A DNA stretch of 12,440 nt from Thermococci archaeon (GTDB lineage Archaea; Methanobacteriota_B; Thermococci; Thermococcales; Thermococcaceae), in the NCBI GenBank assembly GCA_003663535.1, contig QMUE01000016.1:1-12440 (forward strand). The letters run 5' to 3'. Made by a program: the position numbers and the translations under genes. The stretch's first letter is position 1. Every line of letters begins with the position of its first letter. The notes under the pieces were generated by a model. The model ran no database searches and was not told the origin of the DNA. It was given only the letters and a program-made list of their open reading frames with translations. Positions 1 through 6,800 of the stretch are shown one piece after another.

Positions 1-253
1 CATCTCCCCGCATGTAGTTGACATTGAGTATTTCAAGGGATTCAAGTTCATAACAATCCCCGAGGATGAACTTTATGCAAACAACATGTTATACTTAGGG
101 GAGAGGAAGGTATTGCTTCCTGCGGGGTATCCAAAAACTGAAGAAAAATTGAGAAGAGAAGGCTTCAAACCAGTGTTAGTTAACGTTTCAGAGTTCTGGA
201 AGGGAGATGGTGGTGTAACTTGCCTAAATCTGCCGTTCTACAAGTCTCTATAA
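1..253 (+). CDS. C-terminal part of a DDAH / arginine deiminase superfamily enzyme (partial, 5' end outside window)
   Basis: The frame starting at base 2 is open for 83 codons and ends at TAA 251-253; the start lies outside the window. The C-terminal stretch FWKGDGGVTCLNLPFY matches the end of the dimethylarginine dimethylaminohydrolase/amidinotransferase branch of the pentein (guanidino-group modifying) superfamily. The Cys of GGVTCL (codon 221-223) is at the position of the catalytic nucleophile that attacks the guanidinium carbon. In the known family this chemistry hydrolyses (methyl)arginine-type substrates to a citrulline product plus amine or ammonia, presumably in the cytoplasm. The true archaeal substrate cannot be read from this fragment, and the other catalytic residues (Asp/Glu, His) lie upstream of the window apart from a possible SPHVVD motif near its left edge. 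The gene converges on nhaC with only 20 bp between stop codons. The superfamily call is firm; the substrate is not. Confidence 0.78.
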   Translation, partial: ISPHVVDIEYFKGFKFITIPEDELYANNMLYLGERKVLLPAGYPKTEEKLRREGFKPVLVNVSEFWKGDGGVTCLNLPFYKSL

Positions 254-273
254 TTAAAAAAGAGAAAAGAAGG
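253..273. terminator. T-rich termination region between convergent genes
   Basis: The 20 bp between the two convergent stop codons reads on the minus strand as C/T tracts with a run of six T, directly after the nhaC stop. Archaeal transcription commonly ends at such T-rich stretches without a hairpin. The plus strand here is A-rich, so this is a better terminator for nhaC than for the upstream partial gene. Confidence 0.45.
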
Positions 274-1932
274 TCACTCTTCGATAACATACACCGGCAC
301 TTTTCCATGCGGAATGCCATATTTCTTGCCATACCATTCGCTTAGGACGTACCATGCAATGACTAGCAACAAGATTCCCAGCGGGAGGAGTATCACCCAG
401 CTCCTGACTCCAAGGGCGAAAAGAACGTAGAGCACCGCTCCGATGGAGGCAACGCTTATGGCGTAGGGTATCTGCGTGGTAACGTGGTCTATGTGGTCCG
501 AACCGCTGAACATCGAGCTCATAATCGTTGTGTCGCTTATTGGGGAGCAGTGGTCGCCAAATATTGATCCCGTGAAGGTCGCTCCGATAGTGGCAAAGAC
601 TATCTCGTTGACCTGGCCGTTGGTGAAGGCGAGGCCGAGTTGGACGCCGAGCGGAACCATTATGGCAAAGGTTCCCCAGCTGGTTCCAGTGGTAAACGCC
701 ACAAACATGGCCGCAAGGAACATTATAAGTGGCATCCAAGAACCAAGGTTAGCCCCTGAGCTGGTGGCCAAGTCGATAATGTAAGTGCCGGTTCCAACAG
801 TATCCGCGGCGTTGCCGAGGCTCCAGGCGAGGACGAGGATTGTATTGGCGAAGAGCATCTGTTTCATTCCCCTGACGACGGTGTCCTCCCACTCCTCAAT
901 GTCCATTTTCTTCCTGCCCAGCAGCATTATGCTGGCAACGAGAACCATGGTAAACGATCCCCAGAGCAAAGCGGTTGCCGCGTCCGCCTCGCGGAAAGAC
1001 TCAATGAAGCTGTAGTTAAGGAAGTTGACGCCAAAGGGGTTTTCAAGCTCCGTCCACCAACCGAGATCTTGGCTGTAAGCCTCAAGGTTCGCTGCACCCG
1101 TGTACCACAGCCCCATTATCGACACAAAGACCAAGACGAGAATCGGTATCACGAAGTCCCAAGGGTTCCCTCCTTCTTTAGGGCTGCCGAGATCAACCTC
1201 AGTGGTCATGAGCGGTTTCGCACCGTCACGGAGAACCTTGCCTTCGGTTCTGGCGCGGTACTCTGCCTTGAGCATCGAGCCGTAGTGGCGGTGGGTATAT
1301 GCCACGATGAAGACGAGGATTATCGCGAGTAGTGAGTAGAACCTAAAGGGAACGCTCGAAAGCCACGCATCATAGGAGTTATAGGATATGCCAAACCCAT
1401 CAAATCCCTTGCCTATCATCGCTAACTCATAACCTATCCACGTTGAAATGAGAGCGAGGCCAGCTACTGGGGCCGCCGTTGAGTCGTCTATGTAGGCCAG
1501 CATCTCCCTTGAAACCCTCGCCCTATCTGTGATTGGCCTCATGGTGTTTCCGACTATGATGGTGTTGGTGTAGTCATCGAAGAACACCAAAACACCCATG
1601 AACCATCCCAGAACCGAGGCGCCCCGGCTTGTCTTCACCCTCTTTGAGAGTGCCCTAGCCAAGGCATGAACTCCACCGGACTTGTATATCAAGCCCACAC
1701 CCGCGCCAATAAGGAAGTCAAAGATGAGTATCCTCGCGTTCCAATCGTCGGTGACGCTGCCTACTATCCACTCAAGAGACTGGGTCGTTCCAGTTATGGG
1801 ATTCCACCCTGCCACCATCAATCCACCTATCCATACACCAGCAAACAAAGCTATTAATACTCTTTTTGTTAATATAGCTAATCCGATAGCTACCAAAGGA
1901 GGCAACAACGATAAGATCCCGAAATCCGACAT
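274..1932 (-). CDS. nhaC: NhaC-type Na+/H+ antiporter
   Basis: This 552-residue polytopic membrane protein has about a dozen hydrophobic segments, starting at residues 5-40. It carries the family signatures TGTSWGT (around residue 414) and GDHCSPISDTTIMSS (around residue 460), characteristic of the NhaC family of Na+/H+ antiporters (ion transporter superfamily). It would exchange Na+ for H+ across the cytoplasmic membrane, serving Na+ and pH homeostasis in a Na+-based bioenergetic system. The ATG at 1930-1932 is chosen because GGAGGTG lies 8 nt upstream (1941-1947). The gene is monocistronic, with its own TATA box near 1987 and a T-rich stop region. Oddity: the middle (about 361-1790) is about 55% GC, while the first 45 or so codons and the last 30 or so are about 40% like the neighbourhood, suggesting a mosaic gene. 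A lactate/malate-type exchanger of the same superfamily cannot be fully excluded, but the motifs favour NhaC. Confidence 0.85.
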   Translation of the reverse strand: MSDFGILSLLPPLVAIGLAILTKRVLIALFAGVWIGGLMVAGWNPITGTTQSLEWIVGSVTDDWNARILIFDFLIGAGVGLIYKSGGVHALARALSKRVKTSRGASVLGWFMGVLVFFDDYTNTIIVGNTMRPITDRARVSREMLAYIDDSTAAPVAGLALISTWIGYELAMIGKGFDGFGISYNSYDAWLSSVPFRFYSLLAIILVFIVAYTHRHYGSMLKAEYRARTEGKVLRDGAKPLMTTEVDLGSPKEGGNPWDFVIPILVLVFVSIMGLWYTGAANLEAYSQDLGWWTELENPFGVNFLNYSFIESFREADAATALLWGSFTMVLVASIMLLGRKKMDIEEWEDTVVRGMKQMLFANTILVLAWSLGNAADTVGTGTYIIDLATSSGANLGSWMPLIMFLAAMFVAFTTGTSWGTFAIMVPLGVQLGLAFTNGQVNEIVFATIGATFTGSIFGDHCSPISDTTIMSSMFSGSDHIDHVTTQIPYAISVASIGAVLYVLFALGVRSWVILLPLGILLLVIAWYVLSEWYGKKYGIPHGKVPVYVIEE

Positions 1933-1982
1933 TCCCTAAACACCTCCACCATATACATTTGCGACTCTAACTTTTTAGAGCA

Positions 1983-1991
1983 CCTTATAAG
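1983..1991 (-). promoter_or_regulatory. TATA box of nhaC
   Basis: On the minus strand an A-rich BRE-like run precedes CTTATAAGG. Its centre lies about 25 bp upstream of a predicted start site near 1962. That leaves a leader of about 30 nt containing the GGAGGTG ribosome binding site at 1941-1947. Confidence 0.5.
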
Positions 1992-2259
1992 TTTTTCTGA
2001 AATTTTCTTGTATTTATTACAATTACTAGAATTTTTTTGCCAAAATATGCCTAAATACCGAAATTTTTATGTGCGGATTGTTGCAAATCTATGTGCTACA
2101 CTGTGGATATATGGTATGTTGTGCCTAATAGTATACAGTACCGTCCTCATTACATAAAAACGTTTTCCTGAGATTTTTTTACTAATTTTAAAAGATAATC
2201 CAAAGTTTATTAGGATAGATATAAGAACAACAAAAAAGAGTTCGAAATTCATTGTAAAA
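1992..2259. other. AT-rich spacer between the nhaC promoter and the glycosylase gene; only doubtful small ORFs
   Basis: No convincing gene is seen. On the minus strand a 61-codon ORF (2067-2252) starts 7 nt after the glycosylase stop. Its first 22 residues are hydrophobic (one possible membrane segment), but it has no ribosome binding site and its second half is not protein-like. On the plus strand a TATA-like element (2061-2070, preceded by ACCGAAA) sits about 25 bp before an ATG at 2091 that opens a 26-codon ORF (2091-2171), followed by a T7 run at 2174-2180. That layout would fit a leaderless short peptide or a small RNA. Both are weak candidates, and they overlap on opposite strands, so at most one is likely real. 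Confidence 0.3.
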
Positions 2260-2829
2260 TTAGTCTAATTCCTGTAAAAACTCTTTAAGCTTTTTAAAGT
2301 CCTGCTGTAGTTCTTCTTTAAGTTGAGGCCTATAAAGAGCAACCGCTGGATGGTATATTGGCATTATGACAATTTTGCCAAAAAGTGTTCTTGCTTTAAA
2401 TGTTTTTCCATGAATTTTGCTTATGGGTTCCGGATCAAACCCAAATTTTCTGAGAATGTAGGCCATTGAATGCCTTCCTAGAGGGACTATGATCTTGGGG
2501 CTGATTAGGTCAATCTGCATGTCTAAATATGGTGAACATGCCTTGATTTCTTCTTCGGTAGGATCCCTATTGTTCGGGGGACGACACTTTACAATATTTG
2601 TGATATATACCTTATCCCTCGTCAACCCAATACTTCCCAGAAGTTCATCTAGAACTTTTCCAGCACGGCCTACAAATGGAAGACCTTTCTGATCTTCCCA
2701 ATATCCTGGGCCTTCCCCAACAAACATTACCTTAGACTCATAGCTCCCAGACCCCGGAACGGCATTTGTTCTAAGTTCTCCTAAAGGACACTTCCTGCAT
2801 TTTATTATCTTCTCTTCAAGCCTCTTCAT
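2260..2829 (-). CDS. udg: Family 4 (thermophile-type, Fe-S) uracil-DNA glycosylase
   Basis: The enzyme excises uracil from DNA to start base-excision repair of deaminated cytosine, a major need at high temperature. In the 189-residue reading the four Fe-S cysteines are Cys11, Cys14, Cys82 and Cys98, with the spacing expected for family 4. Motif A is GEGPG (38-42, family usual GEAPG), followed by YWEDQKG and PFVGRAG, and motif B is HPAV (160-163). The start at 2829 (MKRLEEKI) is preferred because homologues begin shortly before the first CxxC pair; an in-frame GTG at 2859 would add ten residues overlapping the upstream gene. The chosen start lies 4 nt after the stop of the upstream gene, with GTGA as a weak ribosome binding site overlapping that stop, so the two genes are probably co-transcribed and coupled. 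Archaeal family 4 enzymes often bind PCNA, but no clear PIP box is seen. Confidence 0.9.
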   Translation of the reverse strand: MKRLEEKIIKCRKCPLGELRTNAVPGSGSYESKVMFVGEGPGYWEDQKGLPFVGRAGKVLDELLGSIGLTRDKVYITNIVKCRPPNNRDPTEEEIKACSPYLDMQIDLISPKIIVPLGRHSMAYILRKFGFDPEPISKIHGKTFKARTLFGKIVIMPIYHPAVALYRPQLKEELQQDFKKLKEFLQELD

Positions 2830-2833
2830 TGAC

Positions 2834-3205
2834 TCACTTTTTCCTGTCACTTTTAACACCCAACCTTTCTTGAGAGAGATAAGCCGTTAAAAGCTCCTTC
2901 CATGCAGTATAGTATCCCTTCTCATAATCATCCCTAAATCCATGCTGAAGTATATTCTCAAAACGTTCAAGGAGTTGTTGAGCATTTTCATTATTTGGGC
3001 CTTTTATAAGCTGAACTATCAAGGAGTCTGTATCGTTGTCTTTTAAAGCTGAAAAAAAGCCATTTATAGCTCGACTATACCCTCTTCCCCATTCATCATC
3101 GCCAACTATCTTCTCAAGCTTATTAATGTGAGATTTGGCCTTAGTATAATCTCCACGCATTAAAGCTTTAAGAAACATTTCCATTCTCATTTCCCTTGCA
3201 GGCAT
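2834..3205 (-). CDS. Small helical protein of unknown function, co-transcribed with the uracil-DNA glycosylase
   Basis: I do not recognise this family with certainty. From the ATG at 3203-3205 it is 123 residues, charged, without cysteines, signal peptide or membrane segment, and apparently all-helical. Repeated helix-turn-helix spacing (for example FLKALMRGDYTKAKSHINKL and GYYTAWKELLTAYLSQ) recalls TPR-like helical hairpins. The reading frame is open up to 3265, but the inner start is preferred because GGTGGTG lies at 3209-3215, three bases upstream. It precedes the glycosylase gene by 4 nt, which suggests a shared transcript and perhaps a DNA-repair-related role; that is inference from position only. 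A TATA-like element at 3276-3285 or 3235-3243 could drive the pair. Confidence 0.6.
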   Translation of the reverse strand: MPAREMRMEMFLKALMRGDYTKAKSHINKLEKIVGDDEWGRGYSRAINGFFSALKDNDTDSLIVQLIKGPNNENAQQLLERFENILQHGFRDDYEKGYYTAWKELLTAYLSQERLGVKSDRKK

Positions 3206-3275
3206 TTTCACCACCAGTTTATGTGGTACGACTCTATTTTTAACACTTTTCAATAGGCCACACATATGAGGAAGT

Positions 3276-3285
3276 AAATATAAAT
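3276..3285 (-). promoter_or_regulatory. Candidate TATA box for the hypothetical-udg operon
   Basis: On the minus strand the sequence reads GGTATTTATATTTAC. A start near 3255 would give a leader of about 50 nt to the ATG at 3205. A second element, GAAAAGTG followed by TTAAAAATA (about 3235-3250), lies closer and is a rival; the sequence alone does not decide between them. Confidence 0.35.
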
Positions 3286-3363
3286 ACCTTAACGATTAGA
3301 TACAAATGAGACTGAGATAAAATATCTTGATACACCTCTGAAGTTAAATTTTCATATTTAAGC

Positions 3364-3398
3364 AAAAGTTTTTATATTTAATATTTGTAAAAACTTTT
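3364..3398 (+). promoter_or_regulatory. tes promoter framed by a perfect 10-bp inverted repeat
   Basis: AAAAGTTTTT (3364-3373) and AAAAACTTTT (3389-3398) are exact reverse complements separated by 15 bp. The left arm covers the BRE and the start of the TATA box (TTTTTATATTTA, 3369-3380). The right arm covers the predicted transcription start, just before the ribosome binding site GAGGTGA at about 3400-3406. Such a position would let a dimeric regulator block both TBP/TFB and polymerase; the regulator is unknown. Confidence 0.55.
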
Positions 3399-3411
3399 AG
3401 AGGTGAGAAGT

Positions 3412-6400
3412 ATGGAAGAGGTACCTGAAGGAACTCCAAGCGGAGAGAAAGAATTTGAAGAATTAACCCAACACCTTCGTGATATTGTTGAATACCCTGA
3501 GATAACTGAGGAAGAATTTCACGAGCTCCTCAGCAACGCCAGTAGAAACTATGGAGGGCCTCTCCCCCATAGGACATGGTCTCTTTGCCCAGAGACACGT
3601 GACGTAGTTCCTGCAGTTGTCTGGGAGAAGGATGGAAAGGTTTGGATAACAAAGAAATGTCGCGAAGGCATGATTACCGATGTTTATTACGAAGATGCCA
3701 AAATGTATAAACGCTTTGAAGAGTGGAGGTTCGACTTTAAAATAAAGAGTTATAACGTTGAAAATACGGGTGTAAACTGTCCTTTTGATTGCGGCCTCTG
3801 CCCGAGACACCGCTCTCACACTAATCTTTTGAACATAGTTCTAACTAACCGCTGTAATTTAAGCTGCTGGTATTGCTTCCCGGGGGACGAGGAGGCACTC
3901 TTCAGGTTTGGAAGCGAGGTCAGACTCAAAAAGTTCGAAGAAGTTGCCAGAGACTTCTCTTTTGAGCATAGAGTGGAGATTGATGGCTTTAGAGGAGAGT
4001 ACTCTATCCCAGAGAACCTTTACGTCCTCACCTTCAACGATGGAATGGCCAAGTGGACGAAGGTGACTAAATTCTTAAAGAGGGAACACAAAGGGAACAT
4101 TATAACAGTCAAAACGAGGACGGGCAGAGTGATAAGAACTACTCCAGAGCATAAGTTCTTTGTCTATGAGAATGAAGAGCTCGTAAAGAGGAGGGCAGAC
4201 GAACTGAAAGAGGGTGATGAACTGGTTCTTCTCTGGAACTTTAACCACGAAGGAGGCAACGTAGAAATAGACCTGCTGAAGGCATTCAAAACGCTCCCGG
4301 ATGGGGAAAAAGAGAAGATTTACGTCAGGGGAATCAAAGACCTCGACCTAAAGCCTCTCATGGAGAAGTATGGAGATGTTGTTTACCATTGGAAGAGCAT
4401 GGATTCCATGCCGCTGAGTGCGTTCTACGAGCTCAACGTTTCCGGCGAATTCCGCCTCGGAAGGGACGCTACCGACCACGAGGTACCCTCAAAGCTCAGG
4501 ATAACTCCTCAACTCGCCAAACTGATCGGATACTTCGTCTCCGATGGGCACTACACCAGCAAGGACCTCCGCATAACAGTTGGGCATGAAGACGTTGAGA
4601 GGGAAATCCTCAAGATCATTGAGGAACTTGGGCTCCCGCACAGCGTTCTTCAGGCCGAAGGGAAGGCCAAGCAGATAGTCGTTGGAAGCAGGCTTATGAG
4701 GCTCGTCTTTAAGTACGCCCTTGGAATCCCCGAGAAGGCAGAGAACAAGAGGTTACCAAGAAACTTCCTGGACTTTCCCCACGCGGTTAAGGTTGCTCTC
4801 CTCAGCGGGCTGTTTAACGGGGACGGGTATGTTATCCGGGGTAAGAGACATCTCAGTATTGGCTACGCTAGCGTTTCAAAGGGGCTGATCCGCGACATGC
4901 TTTACCTCCTTGCGTCTCTCGGTGTCTTTGCAAGGGTCTACACTACCCCAAAGGAAAAAATAAATGGCGCCAACCACGACCTTTACAAACTCTACATAGC
5001 CGGCACCGACCTCGTAAAGCTTGTGGAGATGCTTGAACTCCGAGAGGGACACATAGAGAGGCTTGGAGAAGTTGGCGAAAGAAAGCCAGCAAAGATACAA
5101 CGCATCGCAGACTTCTACGTTGATACCATTGACGAGATTAGAGTGGAGAATTACGAGGGTTACGTATATGACCTCGAAGTCGAGAGCGAAGGGCACTCTT
5201 TCGTGGCCGCGGATGGTATTCTTCTCAGCAACTGCTTCTTCTACGCCAAAGAGGGACAACCAGTCTACGAGCCAACTCTCGAACAGATACGCATGATGCT
5301 CCGCAACGCAAAGAGCGAACAACCAATTGGTGCAAACGCAGTCCAGTTCACTGGTGGAGAACCCTCATTAAGAGATGATATTGTAGAGATAATAAAAATT
5401 GCAAAAGAGGAAGGTTACGATCATGTTCAGTTCAACACAGATGGCATAAGATTTGCATTCGAGCCTGAACTAGTTAAAAGGATTAGAGAAGCTGGTGTAA
5501 ACACCTTCTACTTAAGCTTTGATGGTGTCACACCAAAAACAAATTGGAAGAACCACTGGGAAATCCCACTAATATTTGAAAATGTTAAAAAGGCTGGTGG
5601 CCCAGGAATTGTTTTGGTACCAACTTTGATAAGAAACGTAAACGACCACGAAGCAGGTGCAATAATAAACTTTGGTCTGAATCATTTAGACATCGTTAGA
5701 TCAGTGAACTTCCAGCCAATTTCTCTCGTCGGTAGGGTACCAAAGAAGGAGCGGCAGAGATTTAGAATAACAATCCCCGGAGCAATAAAGAGGATAGAGG
5801 AGCAGACAAACGGGGTAATAGCAATGGATGACTGGTATCCCATACCAATAGCGGGGCACATAGCAAAATTCTTCGAAGCATTTACAGGTAAAAGGTACTA
5901 CATGACATCGCACTTTGGATGTGGCGCAGCAACTTACGTGTTCCTTGATGGAGACAGGGTTATTCCAATCTCAAGATTCATTAATATTGAAGGCTTCGTA
6001 GAATTCCTAGAAGAGAAAGCAGAAGAATTTAAGAAATGGCATCATCTTGGCAGACTTCAAAAACTCAAGCTTGGGGCACAAGTATTTCTCAAGTTCAAGA
6101 GCTTTTATGATGACAAATACGCTCCAAAAAGCTTTGATGTACTGAAAATCATGAGGGAAGCATTTACCCATGGAACCTATGAGGCCCTTGGAAAGTTCCA
6201 CTATAAGAGTCTCTTCCTGGGAATGATGCACTTCATGGACGAATATAACTACGATGTTGAGAGGGTTGAGAGATGTGTCATTCACTACGCAATGCCCGAC
6301 GGAAGGATAGTCCCATTCTGTAGTTTTAACGTGATCCCTGAACTTTATAGAGACAAAGTCCAGAATCAATTTAGTTATACTTGGGAAGAATGGAGGGCCC

Positions 6401-6531
6401 TGCATCCAGACTGGGAATATCAAAAAGACAAGTATGTAAGGACTAAGGAATTTATTGAAAAAATGAGGAATAGCGAACTCTACAGAAAAACCTACATCAA
6501 TATAAAGAACTACTTTGGTGATGGACAATGA
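3412..6531 (+). CDS. tes: Tes/MJ0619-type radical SAM protein (tetraether lipid synthase family), interrupted by an in-frame intein
   Basis: The ORF encodes 1039 residues from the ATG at 3412, which has GAGGTGA 5-6 nt upstream; the GTG at 3403 lies inside that site and is rejected. Removing the 453-residue intein leaves 586 residues, the size range of the tetraether synthase family. Features in order: an N-terminal iron-binding-like region (SLCPET, about 60), an auxiliary CX3CX2C (CPFDCGLC, 123-130), the radical SAM CX3CX2C with Cys148 and Cys152 whose third Cys is residue 608 after the intein, the SAM-binding GGEP (648), then HFGCGAATYVF and a C-terminal CVIHYAMPDGRIVPFC. Known Tes joins the phytanyl tails of two archaeol lipids by radical C-C coupling to make membrane-spanning GDGT lipids; older annotation calls such proteins MoaA-like. 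Family membership is well supported, but activity on archaeol is inferred and a paralogue with another lipid substrate is possible. It overlaps the next gene by 4 nt. Confidence 0.85.
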   Translation: MEEVPEGTPSGEKEFEELTQHLRDIVEYPEITEEEFHELLSNASRNYGGPLPHRTWSLCPETRDVVPAVVWEKDGKVWITKKCREGMITDVYYEDAKMYKRFEEWRFDFKIKSYNVENTGVNCPFDCGLCPRHRSHTNLLNIVLTNRCNLSCWYCFPGDEEALFRFGSEVRLKKFEEVARDFSFEHRVEIDGFRGEYSIPENLYVLTFNDGMAKWTKVTKFLKREHKGNIITVKTRTGRVIRTTPEHKFFVYENEELVKRRADELKEGDELVLLWNFNHEGGNVEIDLLKAFKTLPDGEKEKIYVRGIKDLDLKPLMEKYGDVVYHWKSMDSMPLSAFYELNVSGEFRLGRDATDHEVPSKLRITPQLAKLIGYFVSDGHYTSKDLRITVGHEDVEREILKIIEELGLPHSVLQAEGKAKQIVVGSRLMRLVFKYALGIPEKAENKRLPRNFLDFPHAVKVALLSGLFNGDGYVIRGKRHLSIGYASVSKGLIRDMLYLLASLGVFARVYTTPKEKINGANHDLYKLYIAGTDLVKLVEMLELREGHIERLGEVGERKPAKIQRIADFYVDTIDEIRVENYEGYVYDLEVESEGHSFVAADGILLSNCFFYAKEGQPVYEPTLEQIRMMLRNAKSEQPIGANAVQFTGGEPSLRDDIVEIIKIAKEEGYDHVQFNTDGIRFAFEPELVKRIREAGVNTFYLSFDGVTPKTNWKNHWEIPLIFENVKKAGGPGIVLVPTLIRNVNDHEAGAIINFGLNHLDIVRSVNFQPISLVGRVPKKERQRFRITIPGAIKRIEEQTNGVIAMDDWYPIPIAGHIAKFFEAFTGKRYYMTSHFGCGAATYVFLDGDRVIPISRFINIEGFVEFLEEKAEEFKKWHHLGRLQKLKLGAQVFLKFKSFYDDKYAPKSFDVLKIMREAFTHGTYEALGKFHYKSLFLGMMHFMDEYNYDVERVERCVIHYAMPDGRIVPFCSFNVIPELYRDKVQNQFSYTWEEWRALHPDWEYQKDKYVRTKEFIEKMRNSELYRKTYINIKNYFGDGQ
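3874..5232 (+). mobile_element. Intein with LAGLIDADG homing endonuclease in the radical SAM gene
   Basis: The insert is 453 residues. It begins at Cys1 (codon 3874, CFPGDEE) and ends in LLSN (Asn codon 5230), and the +1 extein residue is Cys (5233). The splicing blocks are visible: block A at Cys1, block B TPEH (intein residues 90-93), and a C-terminal block F/G region around YVYDLEVESEGHSF and GILLSN. Between them lie two LAGLIDADG motifs, LAKLIGYFVSDG (acidic residue at 224) and LLSGLFNGDG (acidic residue at 317), so the homing endonuclease looks intact. Splicing yields NRCNLSCWYCFFYAKEG, restoring the radical SAM motif. The penultimate residue is Ser instead of the usual His. GC is about 50% against about 35-42% in most of the host gene, suggesting recent transfer. 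An intein at a MoaA-like radical SAM gene is known from Pyrococcus abyssi; I judge this to be the same insertion type from memory, not from comparison. Confidence 0.95.
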
Positions 6532-6800
6532 TTAGAATAGACTTCAAATTTGACAACATAACTCCAGAAGAGGCTAGACGCATGCAATACAAACTTGCAA
6601 CCAATTTAGCAGTTTACAGAGTTTTCCTCAATGGATATTCCAAGAATGGCTACATAATTTTCGATGAGACCAAACTTTCCAGAGAGGAAATACTCCAAAT
6701 GCTTGAAGAATTCAAACCGGAAATAATTAGGGAAAAAACATTGACACCTGATGAGCTGATAATAGAAAGCTTAAGCTGGAAAAACACTGCAGCTGCTTGA
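6528..6800 (+). CDS. Small alpha/beta protein coupled to tes, unknown function (possibly DUF3213-like)
   Basis: This 90-residue ORF starts at the ATG that overlaps the tes stop (ATGA, 6528-6531), so its translation is probably coupled to tes. It has no cysteines, membrane segments or signal peptide. The order beta-strand (IRIDFKF), helix (PEEARRMQYKLATN), strand (VYRVFLNG), strand (GYIIFDE), helix (SREEILQMLEEF), strand (EIIREKTL) suggests a ferredoxin-like or ACT-like fold. I suspect it belongs to a Thermococcales family of unknown function such as DUF3213, but this is from memory and unverified. Its tight coupling suggests it acts with the radical SAM enzyme, for example as an accessory subunit, a substrate-presenting partner or an assembly factor. 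It ends just before a T-rich terminator shared with the convergent DUF2139 remnant. Confidence 0.75.
   Translation: MIRIDFKFDNITPEEARRMQYKLATNLAVYRVFLNGYSKNGYIIFDETKLSREEILQMLEEFKPEIIREKTLTPDELIIESLSWKNTAAA

Noticed and set aside
254..739. 161-codon minus-strand ORF inside nhaC
   Set aside because: Overlaps nhaC in another frame and has a composition typical of a shadow of a GC-rich gene; no family resemblance and no promoter.
2067..2252. 61-codon ORF directly after udg with a hydrophobic N terminus
   Set aside because: No ribosome binding site, second half not protein-like, AT-rich spacer; retained only as a remark in the spacer entry.
3403..3411. GTG at 3403 as the start of the radical SAM gene
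   Set aside because: This GTG is part of the GAGGTGA ribosome binding site serving the ATG at 3412.
4876..5322. 148-codon minus-strand ORF over the intein
   Set aside because: Antisense shadow of the clearly coding intein; no ribosome binding site and no recognisable motif.
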